Source: Azohydromonas australica DSM 1124 (GTDB lineage Bacteria > Pseudomonadota > Gammaproteobacteria > Burkholderiales > Burkholderiaceae_C). Taken from it: a stretch of DNA of 64,000 nt. The notes under the pieces were generated by a model, which saw only the letters and a program-made list of their open reading frames with translations, was not told the DNA's origin and did no database searches. Shown one piece after another: positions 24,867 to 32,474 of this stretch (positions within the stretch are counted from its first letter, which is position 1; every line of letters begins with the position of its first letter). The stretch spans positions 153,145 through 217,144 of the forward strand of contig NZ_KE387208.1 in the NCBI RefSeq assembly GCF_000430725.1, read 5' to 3'. Made by a program: the position numbers and the translations under genes.

Positions 24867-25166
24867 TCAACGCTTTCGGTGCTGCTCGATGTGGTGGGCC
24901 AGGCTGCGCAGCGAAGCGAAGATCTTGTGGTTGTTCTCGTCGTCGGAGCGCAGCTCGAAGCCATAGCGCTGCGAAACTTCCAGCGCCAGTTCGAGGATGT
25001 CGATGGAATCCAGCCCCAGCGCGTCTCCGTACAGGGGGGCGGTGGGGTCGATATCGGCGGGGGCAACTTCCAGATTCAGGGCCTGGACCAAAAGCTCGGC
25101 GAGCTCAGGTTCCAGCGCGGAAGGCGGCAGCACATCGCCGGCGGGTTTCACGTCGGTGGCAGACAC
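24867..25166 (-). CDS. acyl carrier protein of the aryl-polyene cluster
   Basis: The product has 99 residues and starts at GTG 25166 with GAGGA about 10 bases upstream. The phosphopantetheine Ser lies in LGLDSIDILELALEVSQRYG, the canonical D-S-I/L motif, after a longer N-terminal extension than housekeeping AcpP. It carries the starter and the growing polyene. It is the first gene of the minus-strand pigment operon. Studied aryl-polyene clusters often have two ACPs; I see one here. The upstream region has a spaced ACTACA/TGTAGT dyad (25187-25192 and 25211-25216) that might be an operator. Confidence 0.88.
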   Translation of the reverse strand: MSATDVKPAGDVLPPSALEPELAELLVQALNLEVAPADIDPTAPLYGDALGLDSIDILELALEVSQRYGFELRSDDENNHKIFASLRSLAHHIEQHRKR

Positions 25167-25418
25167 GATGTGATGTTCCTCGGAAAACTACATACAAACG
25201 AACCGAAAATTGTAGTCCAGCCCGCAGGTCAAACCCCGTTGTGAAATACGCGCCACGGTGAAGGCTGCCCTGTTGTGTTGCATCACGGCTGTCTTGCCCC
25301 AGGCTCGCGTCAATGGGCCTGACCTGGCCGGTGTGCGCTGAAAACCGCCGCGAGCGGGCACCAGCTTCGTTGCCGCTTGCCCCCATTCCATTCCTGAGCC
25401 GCCTTCAAGGGCTCCTTC

Positions 25419-26192
25419 ATGACGCATTCCCGTTTGCCCGATCGCGACGCCTTGCCGGTACGCCAGCCGCACGCGCCGCTGCCCGCGTATGACCAGCCCA
25501 ACGATGTTTCCAAGCGGGAAGCCCTCGTGCGCCGGCTGTTCGATGACGCGGCCGTGGACTACGACCGGCTGGAGAAGATCGTCGGCCTGGGCACAGGCTC
25601 GTGGTACCGGCGCCAGGCGTTGCTGCGCGCTGGGCTGAAGCCGGGCCTGCAGGTGGTGGACGTGGGCATGGGCACCGGGCTGGTGTCGCGCGAGATCCTG
25701 CGGATCACCGGTGAGCCGCACCGCCTGGTGGGCGTGGACCCGAGCGCCGGGATGATGGGTCAGGCTCGCTTCGAGCAGCCGGTGGAGTGCCGGCTGGGCC
25801 GGGCCGAGGACATCCCGGTGCCTGATGCCAGCGCGGACTTCGTGGTGATGGGCTACGCGCTGCGGCACGTCAGCGATGTCGGCGCGGCGGCGGACGAGTT
25901 CCGCCGCGTGCTCAAGCCGGGTGGGCGGCTGCTGATCCTGGAGTTCAGCCGTCCCGAGGGCCGCCTGGGCCACGCGCTGCTCAAGGCCTACATGCTCGGC
26001 GTGGTGCCCTGGCTGGTGCGCGCCGTGGCCCGCACCCGGGACACGCCCATCCTCTGGCGCTACTCCTGGGACACGATCGAGTCCTGCGTGCCACCGGCGC
26101 AGATCATGCAGACGCTGGCCGGCCACGGCCTGAGCGGCGTCGAGCGTCACACGGAGCTGGGCATCTTCTCGGAGTACCGCGCCCGCGGCTGA
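25419..26192 (+). CDS. UbiE-like SAM-dependent methyltransferase, copy 1
   Basis: The product has 257 residues. SAM motif I is VVDVGMGTGLVSREIL, then VGVDPSAGMM, AEDIPVPDASADFV and LKPGGRLLILEF, as in UbiE/MenG-type C- or O-methyltransferases. It is a close paralog of the gene at 27516-28286; the central 39 or so residues are identical. It is divergent from the pigment ACP gene, so it may share control with the pigment operon, but no biochemical link is shown. The substrate is unknown. Confidence 0.85.
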   Translation: MTHSRLPDRDALPVRQPHAPLPAYDQPNDVSKREALVRRLFDDAAVDYDRLEKIVGLGTGSWYRRQALLRAGLKPGLQVVDVGMGTGLVSREILRITGEPHRLVGVDPSAGMMGQARFEQPVECRLGRAEDIPVPDASADFVVMGYALRHVSDVGAAADEFRRVLKPGGRLLILEFSRPEGRLGHALLKAYMLGVVPWLVRAVARTRDTPILWRYSWDTIESCVPPAQIMQTLAGHGLSGVERHTELGIFSEYRARG

Positions 26193-26210
26193 GCACGGCG
26201 GCCCGGTCGG

Positions 26211-27296
26211 TCACTCCAGCGGCAGGGCGTCGAACGGGCCTTGGCGCAGCACCGCGTCGAAGTCCTCGGCCAGCCGCTGGCTCTCGGTCACGGCGCGGCT
26301 CCAGACCGCGATGCGACCCTGCAGATCGCCGGCGTAGGCCTTGAAGTCGTCGAGGTCCGGCAGCTTGCCGTAGGGCAGGGCGCGGCGCACCCAGTCCGGG
26401 TCGGGTGCGAGCACGACCACGTTGGCCAGGCGGTCGTCAGGGTGCCGGCGGCGGGGCAGCAGGGTGTCGAGGTAGCCGGGGATGATCTGGCGCTGGAAGT
26501 GCGGATAGAGCACCAGGCCTTCGTCCATGGACGCGTAGTCCAGGTGCAGGTGGTAGTCGGTAATGCCGCCGTCCCAGTAGGCGCCGGGCGGCGCGCCGGG
26601 AATGTCGTGCACGGCGTCGAGCGCGAAGGGGATGGAGCAGCTCGCCAGCAGCGCGGCGCAGAAGTTGTGTGCGCCCAGCGCCACCCGCTGCGTGCGGAAG
26701 TCCTGCAGTTGCAGCGGCAGCGAGGGCGTGCGCGCGTCGTGGAAGACCACGCGCTCCAGCCAGGCGCCCAGCGCCCCGCGGCTCACCGCGTTGGCCGCGA
26801 ACGCGCCCACGCAGCCCAGCGGCGTGCGCCACCGGCCTTCGCGGCGCAGCAGCCAGTGCCGCCCGCGCGAGGTGAACAGGTGCAGCCTGAAGCGCGGGTG
26901 GCCCAGGATTTCGGCGCTGCGGTGCCCGAAGCGCTCGTTCACCAGGGCGCCGAACACCTCGCTGACGTGGCTCGGTGCCGGCATCTTGTTGGGCGGGTGC
27001 TCGTAGCGCTGGTGGATGTAGTCGTGCGCCATCTGCGCCAGGGCTGCATCGGCATCGGGCAGGCAGGCGCTGGTCATGCGCCAGGCGCCGATGGACGCGC
27101 CCAGCAGGTGCACGGGCTGCGTGCCGTGCGCGAGCCAGTGGCCGAAGAGGAAGCGGTCCAGGGGGTGCAGCACCAGCCCCTTGGGGCCGGCGGCCGCGGC
27201 GGGCACGACGCGCACCTCTTCGGCGCGCAGGCCGCGCTCGCGCAGGCGCGCGCGTGCGGCAGGTCCGGCGTAGATGCGGAGGGCTTGCGGTTTCAT
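26211..27296 (-). CDS. patatin-like phospholipase family protein
   Basis: The product has 361 residues. The nucleophile elbow GASIGAWR (G-x-S-x-G) lies near residue 66 and the catalytic Asp in YWDGGITDYH near 245, the Ser-Asp dyad of patatin-type lipases. The length suits a stand-alone lipase without a signal peptide or beta-barrel, so it is probably cytoplasmic or membrane-peripheral. It sits antisense between the two methyltransferase copies. The substrate is not known; phospholipid or lysophospholipid is the family expectation. Confidence 0.82.
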   Translation of the reverse strand: MKPQALRIYAGPAARARLRERGLRAEEVRVVPAAAAGPKGLVLHPLDRFLFGHWLAHGTQPVHLLGASIGAWRMTSACLPDADAALAQMAHDYIHQRYEHPPNKMPAPSHVSEVFGALVNERFGHRSAEILGHPRFRLHLFTSRGRHWLLRREGRWRTPLGCVGAFAANAVSRGALGAWLERVVFHDARTPSLPLQLQDFRTQRVALGAHNFCAALLASCSIPFALDAVHDIPGAPPGAYWDGGITDYHLHLDYASMDEGLVLYPHFQRQIIPGYLDTLLPRRRHPDDRLANVVVLAPDPDWVRRALPYGKLPDLDDFKAYAGDLQGRIAVWSRAVTESQRLAEDFDAVLRQGPFDALPLE

Positions 27297-27515
27297 CAGG
27301 TCGTCTTGGCGCCTTCGTCCAGGTTCAAAGCAGATGTCGCGCCCATGCCGCGGGCGTCCCGGCCCATGGGGCGGGACGGTTCAGGTGGCTGGCACGTCCG
27401 GTGGCCCTTGCGGTGGCCCAGGCATGCCGCGGGCTGGAAGGATGCTGGGGGCGCGACAGTAGCATCGGCGGCCTACTTACCCGGCCGGGCGCGAGCCGCC
27501 GGCCCCGCTGCCACC

Positions 27516-28286
27516 ATGAAGCCTTCCTCGCCCGATCGCGACGCCGCGCCGGTTCACCTGCCTCACGCACCCCTGCCCGCGTACTACCAGCCTGACGACG
27601 CGGCGAAGCGCGAGGCCTTCCTGCGCCGCACCTTCGACGACACGGCGGTGGACTACAACCGGCTGGAGAAGATCCTGGGCCTGGGCACGGGCTCGTGGTA
27701 CCGGCGCCAGGCGCTGCTGCGCGCCGGGCTGAAGCCGGGGCTGCAGGTGGTGGACGTGGGCATGGGCACCGGGTTGGTGTCGCGCGAGATCCTGAAGATC
27801 ACGGGCGAGCCGCACCGCCTGGTGGGCGTGGACCCGAGCGCCGGGATGATGGGCCAGGCCCATTTCGAGCAGCCGGTGGAGTGCCGGCTGGGTCGGGCCG
27901 AGGACATCCCGGTGCCCGACGCCAGCGCGGACTTCGTGGTGATGGGCTACGCGCTGCGCCACATCGCCGACTTCAGCGCGGCGGCCGCCGAATTCCGCCG
28001 CGTGCTCAAGCCGGGCGGCCAGCTGCTGATCCTGGAGATCACCCGCCCCGAGGGCCGCCTGGGCCATGCCCTGCTCAAGGCCTACATGCGCGGCGTGGTG
28101 CCGCTGCTGGCGCGGGCCGTGTCGCGCGCCAAGGACACGCCCATGCTCTGGCGCTACTACTGGGACACGATCGAGGCCTGCGTGCCGCCGCAGCAGGTCA
28201 TGCAGACGCTGGCAAGCAGCGGGCTGACCGGGGTGGAGCGGCACGTCGAGCTGAACATCTTCTCGGAGTACCGGGCGCGGGGGTGA
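27516..28286 (+). CDS. UbiE-like SAM-dependent methyltransferase, copy 2
   Basis: The product has 256 residues from ATG 27516 and shares all motifs of copy 1: VVDVGMGTGLVSREIL, VGVDPSAGMM, AEDIPVPDASADFV and the end EYRARG. Differences cluster at the first 50 residues and in the last third. Near-identity of the central block also at synonymous sites suggests a recent duplication or gene conversion. The intervening lipase gene separates the copies by about 1.3 kb. Confidence 0.85.
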   Translation: MKPSSPDRDAAPVHLPHAPLPAYYQPDDAAKREAFLRRTFDDTAVDYNRLEKILGLGTGSWYRRQALLRAGLKPGLQVVDVGMGTGLVSREILKITGEPHRLVGVDPSAGMMGQAHFEQPVECRLGRAEDIPVPDASADFVVMGYALRHIADFSAAAAEFRRVLKPGGQLLILEITRPEGRLGHALLKAYMRGVVPLLARAVSRAKDTPMLWRYYWDTIEACVPPQQVMQTLASSGLTGVERHVELNIFSEYRARG

Positions 28287-28306
28287 CCGGGGGCTGCCAG
28301 CGCCCG

Positions 28307-28777
28307 CTACGGCTCCTCGCCCGCGGCTGCCGTCGCATGCGCCACGAGCCGGTCCAGCAGCCCGTCGAGCTGCCGGCGCTCGGCTTCGTCGAGGCAGGCG
28401 GTGATGTCCTCGTTGCGTGCCTGGATGACGCCCTTGAGCCGGCGCCACAACTGCTGTCCTTGCGGCGTGAGCGTGAGCACCACGCCGCGCGCGTCCATGG
28501 CGTTGCTTTGCTTGTGGACCAGCCCCTGGTCCACCAGGGTCTGTGCCGCGCGGCTGGCCTGCCCCTTGGTGAGGTTCGCCAGCCGGGCCAGGTCATTGAC
28601 TGACAGCGGTGCAAATGCGCCTACCGCCGCCAGGGTGCGTCCCTCGTTGAGCGGGATGCCCGTGGCTTCCAGGTAGGCCGCCTGGCTCAGGCGGTCGGTG
28701 AGCTTGGACAGCGTGTGCAGCCGGTGCGTGACGGTGCATTCCAGCCGGAAGTCCTGCTCCTTCTGGCGGGCAGCCAT
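28307..28777 (-). CDS. MarR family transcriptional regulator
   Basis: The product has 156 residues. The winged helix-turn-helix is in the segment LSVNDLARLANLTKGQASRAAQTLVDQG, with the wing in NAMDARGVVLTLTPQG. MarR proteins bind small aromatic acids and repress catabolic genes. The ATG is 2 bp after the Bug gene stop, so both are one operon, divergent from the flavin monooxygenase operon. The inverted repeats at 29831-29917 are its likely operator. Confidence 0.88.
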   Translation of the reverse strand: MAARQKEQDFRLECTVTHRLHTLSKLTDRLSQAAYLEATGIPLNEGRTLAAVGAFAPLSVNDLARLANLTKGQASRAAQTLVDQGLVHKQSNAMDARGVVLTLTPQGQQLWRRLKGVIQARNEDITACLDEAERRQLDGLLDRLVAHATAAAGEEP

Positions 28778-28779
28778 CT

Positions 28780-29748
28780 TCAGTCGAGGCGGATGTCGTT
28801 GGCGCGGATGACCTTGCCCCACTTCTCGCGCTCGCTCTTGGCGTAGGCGGCCATCTCCTGCGGCGAGCTGGGGATGGCCTCCAGGCCCAGCGTCTGGAAG
28901 CGGGCCTTGACGGCGGTACTTTGCAGCGCCGAGACCAGGGCCTTGTTCAGCGTCGCGATGGCCTGCGGCGGCGTGGCGGCCGGCACCACCAGGCCCTGCC
29001 AGGCGTAGGCCTCGAAGTCCTTGATGCCCTGTTCCTGCAGCGTCGGCACGGTGTCGAAGCCTGCCACGCGCTTGGGGCTGGCCACGCCGATGGCGCGCAG
29101 CTTGCCGGAGAGGATGTGCGGGTAAGCGCTGGCGCTGTCCGCGAACATGAAGGGTACCTGGCCGCCGATGACGTCCTGCACCGCCGGTGCCGCGCCGCGG
29201 TAGGGCACGTGCGTGAACTTCAGTCCGGCGCGCTCGCGGAACAGCTCGGTGGCGAGGTGGTGCGGGCTGCCCGAGCCGGGCGTGGCGTAGGCCGGCGGCT
29301 GCGGTTGCTGCTTGGCCCAGGCGGTGAACTCGGCCAGGTTCTTCACGGGCACCGAGGTGTTGACCACCAGCAGCATCGGGAAGCGCGCCATCAGGCCCAC
29401 CGGGGCGAAGTCCTTCTCGACGTTGTAGGAGAGCTTCGAGTACAGGAACGGATTGGCCGCGAGCGTCGCCGTGTCGGCCGTGAGCATGAGGTGCCCATCG
29501 GCCTTGCCCTTGGCGACGTAGTCGGCGCCGATGTTGGTTGCCGCGCCGGGCTTGTTGTTGACGACGATGGTCTGGCCCAGCGCCTTGCCCATGGGCTCGG
29601 CCAGCGTGCGCGCCACCACGTCGGAGCCGCCACCCGCCGGATAAGGCACCACCCACTCGATGCTCTTGTCGGGGAAGGCCATGGCCGCCAGGGGCAGCGC
29701 CAGGGCGGCGAGAACGAGCGAGCGGCGCGGGGCGCGGATGGTGGTCAT
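28780..29748 (-). CDS. Bug/TctC family periplasmic solute-binding protein
   Basis: The product has 322 residues. A signal peptide (LVLAALALPLAAMA) precedes the Bug signature IEWVVPYPAGGGSDVVART and IVVNNKPGAATNIGADYV. No tctA or tctB membrane genes lie beside it, as is common for the many orphan Bug receptors of Burkholderiales. Its position upstream of MarR and opposite the aromatic operon suggests that it binds an aromatic or dicarboxylic acid feeding that pathway. Confidence 0.9.
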   Translation of the reverse strand: MTTIRAPRRSLVLAALALPLAAMAFPDKSIEWVVPYPAGGGSDVVARTLAEPMGKALGQTIVVNNKPGAATNIGADYVAKGKADGHLMLTADTATLAANPFLYSKLSYNVEKDFAPVGLMARFPMLLVVNTSVPVKNLAEFTAWAKQQPQPPAYATPGSGSPHHLATELFRERAGLKFTHVPYRGAAPAVQDVIGGQVPFMFADSASAYPHILSGKLRAIGVASPKRVAGFDTVPTLQEQGIKDFEAYAWQGLVVPAATPPQAIATLNKALVSALQSTAVKARFQTLGLEAIPSSPQEMAAYAKSEREKWGKVIRANDIRLD

Positions 29749-29830
29749 GAAGTCTCCTGGTGAATGGGGATGGTGCGGGCGGCTCGTGCGGCGGGGTGCC
29801 GGCTGCCGTCTTCTGGCTTGACTTTACGCA

Positions 29831-29852
29831 ATAACATCTGCGCGTACAACTA
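29831..29852. promoter_or_regulatory. operator-like repeat, copy A (inverted)
   Basis: On the minus strand this 22-base element reads TAGTTGTACGCGCAGATG and on to TTAT, toward the Bug-marR operon. It equals copy B (29896-29917) except for one base. Each copy points to its own divergent gene, the arrangement expected for a MarR-type regulator controlling both promoters. Confidence 0.6.
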
Positions 29853-29895
29853 AGTAGAACTACGTTCTGGACCTTCTGGGGGCATGCGCCCAAAA

Positions 29896-29917
29896 TAGTT
29901 GTACGCACAGATGTTAT
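29896..29917. promoter_or_regulatory. operator-like repeat, copy B
   Basis: This 22-base element reads TAGTTGTACGCACAGATG and on to TTAT on the plus strand, toward the monooxygenase operon, about 80 bases before ATG 29998. It is the partner of copy A across a 43-base spacer. It lies inside an upstream in-frame extension of the monooxygenase frame, which supports the later ATG. Confidence 0.6.
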
Positions 29918-29997
29918 GGGCCTTGCGTCGTGCGGATCGCCTGCTCCGCAAGGAGCTTTGTCCCACGCAAGCGCACCGCCACACCGGAGACAACAGC

Positions 29998-31689
29998 ATG
30001 CACAACCCGACCACCGAGCCGCGTCCTTCCATCTACTACGACTATCAGGTCCACAAGCCCTGGCTGCCCTCGGCGAATGCCGCGCAGCCGCGGCAGAAGG
30101 TGGTGGTCGTGGGCGCGGGGCCGGCCGGCATGGTCGCCGCGCTGGAGCTGGCCCGCCTGGGCGTGCCCAGCGTGGTGCTCAACGCGGAGCTGCAGGTGTC
30201 GCAAGGCAGCCGCGCCATCGTGTTCACGCGTCGCTCGATGGAGATCCTGCAGCAGGTGGGCGTGGCGCAGCGCATCACCGAGAACGGCCTGCCCTGGCGC
30301 TTCGGCAACTCGTTCTACCGCGGCCAGCGCGTGTTCCGCATGGATGCGCCGCACGCTCCGGACGACCGCTTCTTCCCGATGATCAACATCCAGCAGCAGT
30401 ACCTGGAGGAGTACCTGCTGGATGCCTGCGAGGCCAGCAAGCTGATCGACCTGCGCTGGGGCAACAAGCTCACGAAGCTGGAGCAGCTCGACGGCTTCGC
30501 GCGGCTGGAGGTGGACACGCCCACGGGTCCGTACACGCTGGAGAGCGACTGGGTGGTGGCGGCCGACGGCGGGCGTTCGGCCATCCGCGCCGCGATGGGA
30601 TTGCAGATGGAGGGAGCCTCCTACGAAGGCTTCTTCGTCATCGCCGACATCCGCGTGGACCTGCCGCTGCCCACCGAGCGGCTGGCTTATTTCGATCCCG
30701 AGTGGAACCCGGACAACACCATCCTGATGCACCGCGAGCCGCACGGCATCTGGCGCGTGGATTACCAGCTGCCTGCCGGCGAGTCGCCCGAGGAGGCGTT
30801 GAAGCCCGAGTCGCTGAAGCAGCGCATCGACGCACAGCTGGCCATGATCGGCCACGCCGGCGCGAGCTGGGAGATGGACTGGTGCTCGGTGTATTCGGCG
30901 CGCACCCTGACGCTGTCCGACTACGTGCACGGCAGCGTGCTCTTCACCGGCGACGCGGCGCACCTGCTGCCGATCTTCGGCGTGCGCGGCGCCAACACCG
31001 CGTTCCAGGACTCGCAGTCGCTGGCCTGGCACCTGGCCTTCGTGGTCAAGGGCTTGGCCGGGAAGAAGCTGCTGGCCAACTTCAGCGCCGAGCGCGTGGG
31101 CGCGGCGCGCGAGATCATCGACGAGGCGGGCAAGAGCACGCGCTTCATGGCGCCGCCCAGCCGCGGCTTCAAGCTGCTGCGCGACGCGGTGCTGTCCCTG
31201 TCGCTGACGCAGGAGTTCGTGCGTCCGCTCTACCACTGGCGCACCTCGCGGCCGCACGAGTACACCGGCTCGATGCTCAACAGCCGCGGCGACGACAACG
31301 CGCTGTTCACCGCCGGCCCGGCCCATGGCGCGCCGCCGCAGAACGTGCGCCTGGGCGCCGATGACTTCCTGCTCGACCACCTGGGCGGCGGCTTCGACCT
31401 TTTGTATTTCACCGAAGCCGCTGCCATCCCGGCGCCGCTGCTGCAGGTCATCGACACGGTGCGCGCGCGTGGCGTGCCGCTGCGCGTCGTGGCCATTGGC
31501 GCCGCGCAGCCCGTGGCCGGCGCGGACCTGGCCTTGGCGGATGCCGACGGGCACGTGCGCCGGCACTACGGCGTGCGCGCCAGCGGCGGCGCGTACCTGC
31601 TGCGCCCCGACCAGCACGTGTGCGCCCGCTGGCTCACGCTCGATGCAACCCGGCTGCAAGCCGCTTTTGACGCCGCCCTGCCGCGCTGA
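29998..31689 (+). CDS. FAD-dependent aromatic monooxygenase (PHBH/MhpA-like)
   Basis: The product has 563 residues; ATG 29998 follows CCGGAGACAACAG. FAD motifs are KVVVVGAGPAGMVAALELARLG, the DG segment VVAADGGRSAIR, and VLFTGDAAHLLPIFGVRGANTAFQD. The C-terminal 150 residues form the thioredoxin-like domain of MhpA-type hydroxylases. It should hydroxylate an aromatic ring with NAD(P)H and oxygen. It leads an operon with a DUF2783-type protein, a VOC protein and fumarylacetoacetase, so the product is probably a dihydroxy-aromatic acid leading to a fumarylpyruvate- or fumarylacetoacetate-type compound. Confidence 0.88.
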   Translation: MHNPTTEPRPSIYYDYQVHKPWLPSANAAQPRQKVVVVGAGPAGMVAALELARLGVPSVVLNAELQVSQGSRAIVFTRRSMEILQQVGVAQRITENGLPWRFGNSFYRGQRVFRMDAPHAPDDRFFPMINIQQQYLEEYLLDACEASKLIDLRWGNKLTKLEQLDGFARLEVDTPTGPYTLESDWVVAADGGRSAIRAAMGLQMEGASYEGFFVIADIRVDLPLPTERLAYFDPEWNPDNTILMHREPHGIWRVDYQLPAGESPEEALKPESLKQRIDAQLAMIGHAGASWEMDWCSVYSARTLTLSDYVHGSVLFTGDAAHLLPIFGVRGANTAFQDSQSLAWHLAFVVKGLAGKKLLANFSAERVGAAREIIDEAGKSTRFMAPPSRGFKLLRDAVLSLSLTQEFVRPLYHWRTSRPHEYTGSMLNSRGDDNALFTAGPAHGAPPQNVRLGADDFLLDHLGGGFDLLYFTEAAAIPAPLLQVIDTVRARGVPLRVVAIGAAQPVAGADLALADADGHVRRHYGVRASGGAYLLRPDQHVCARWLTLDATRLQAAFDAALPR

Positions 31690-31700
31690 GGAGACCCCCC

Positions 31701-31892
31701 ATGACCGCCCCCAACACCACGCTCGACATCGCCGGGCTTGAGACCGTCTACGACCGCCTGTCCACCGCCATCGACGCCGCCGGCGACAAGTCGGAACTCT
31801 TCCTCGCCAAGCTGGCGCTGCTCAACGCCCAGGCGCTGGGCGATGCCGAAGTGTTCCTGCAGCAGGTCGAAGCCGCGCTGCGCGACCTGTGA
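31701..31892 (+). CDS. small DUF2783-type protein
   Basis: The product has 63 residues: an acidic helical protein with DIAGLETVYDRLSTAID and KLALLNAQALGD. It matches my memory of DUF2783, small proteins encoded beside flavin monooxygenases in Burkholderiales. AGGAGACCCCCC precedes the ATG. A stabilising or regulatory partner of the monooxygenase is a guess. It lies 11 bp after the monooxygenase stop. Confidence 0.75.
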   Translation: MTAPNTTLDIAGLETVYDRLSTAIDAAGDKSELFLAKLALLNAQALGDAEVFLQQVEAALRDL

Positions 31893-31925
31893 GCCCGAGC
31901 CCACTACACACCTACCGGAGATCCC

Positions 31926-32462
31926 ATGCTGATCCAGCAAGTCCACCACGTCGCCTACCGCTGCAAGGATGCGAAGGAAACCGTCGAGTGGTACGGCAAG
32001 CACCTGGACATGAAGTTCGTGCTCGCCATCGCGGAGAACGAGGTGCCTTCCACCAAGGCGCCCGACCCGTACATGCACATCTTCCTGGACGCGGGCAATG
32101 GCAACATCCTGGCCTTCTTCGAGCTGCCCAGCCAGCCGCCGATGGACCGCGACCGCAATACGCCGAGCTGGGTGCAGCACCTGGCGCTGAAGGTGGACTC
32201 GGTGGACACGCTGCTGGCGACCAAGGCGCGGCTGGAGGCCGCCGGCATCGAGGTAATCGGTCCCACGGACCACACCATTTTCAAGAGCATCTACTTCTTC
32301 GACCCCAACGGCCACCGCCTGGAGCTGGCCGCCGACTGCGGCACGCCCGAGATGATGCGAAAGCTCGACGACGTGAAGTGGGACATGCTGGAAGAGTGGA
32401 GCCGCACCAAGCGGGCGCCGACGCACGCCGCCTGGATGCATGACGGCAGCGCCGGCGCTTGA
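31926..32462 (+). CDS. VOC superfamily metalloenzyme, possible ring-cleavage dioxygenase
   Basis: The product has 178 residues and one vicinal-oxygen-chelate fold. Likely metal ligands are His in QQVHHVAYRC, His in WVQHLALKV and Glu in GHRLELAAD, giving the His-His-Glu set of glyoxalases and type I extradiol dioxygenases. Its place between a ring hydroxylase and fumarylacetoacetase, with no other dioxygenase in the operon, suggests ring cleavage, but an isomerase or glyoxalase role is equally open. CGGAGATCCC precedes the ATG. Confidence 0.75.
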   Translation: MLIQQVHHVAYRCKDAKETVEWYGKHLDMKFVLAIAENEVPSTKAPDPYMHIFLDAGNGNILAFFELPSQPPMDRDRNTPSWVQHLALKVDSVDTLLATKARLEAAGIEVIGPTDHTIFKSIYFFDPNGHRLELAADCGTPEMMRKLDDVKWDMLEEWSRTKRAPTHAAWMHDGSAGA

Positions 32463-32474
32463 GGATTCCGAGCC

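Noticed and set aside
29831..29917. The 22-base inverted repeats as ends of a miniature mobile element
   Set aside because: Only 43 bases lie between them, there is no target duplication or transposase, and the position in a divergent promoter beside a marR gene is explained better by an operator.
29899..29997. An upstream extension of the flavin monooxygenase frame
   Set aside because: It would begin inside operator copy B and has no ribosome site; ATG 29998 has a good one and fits the family N-terminus.
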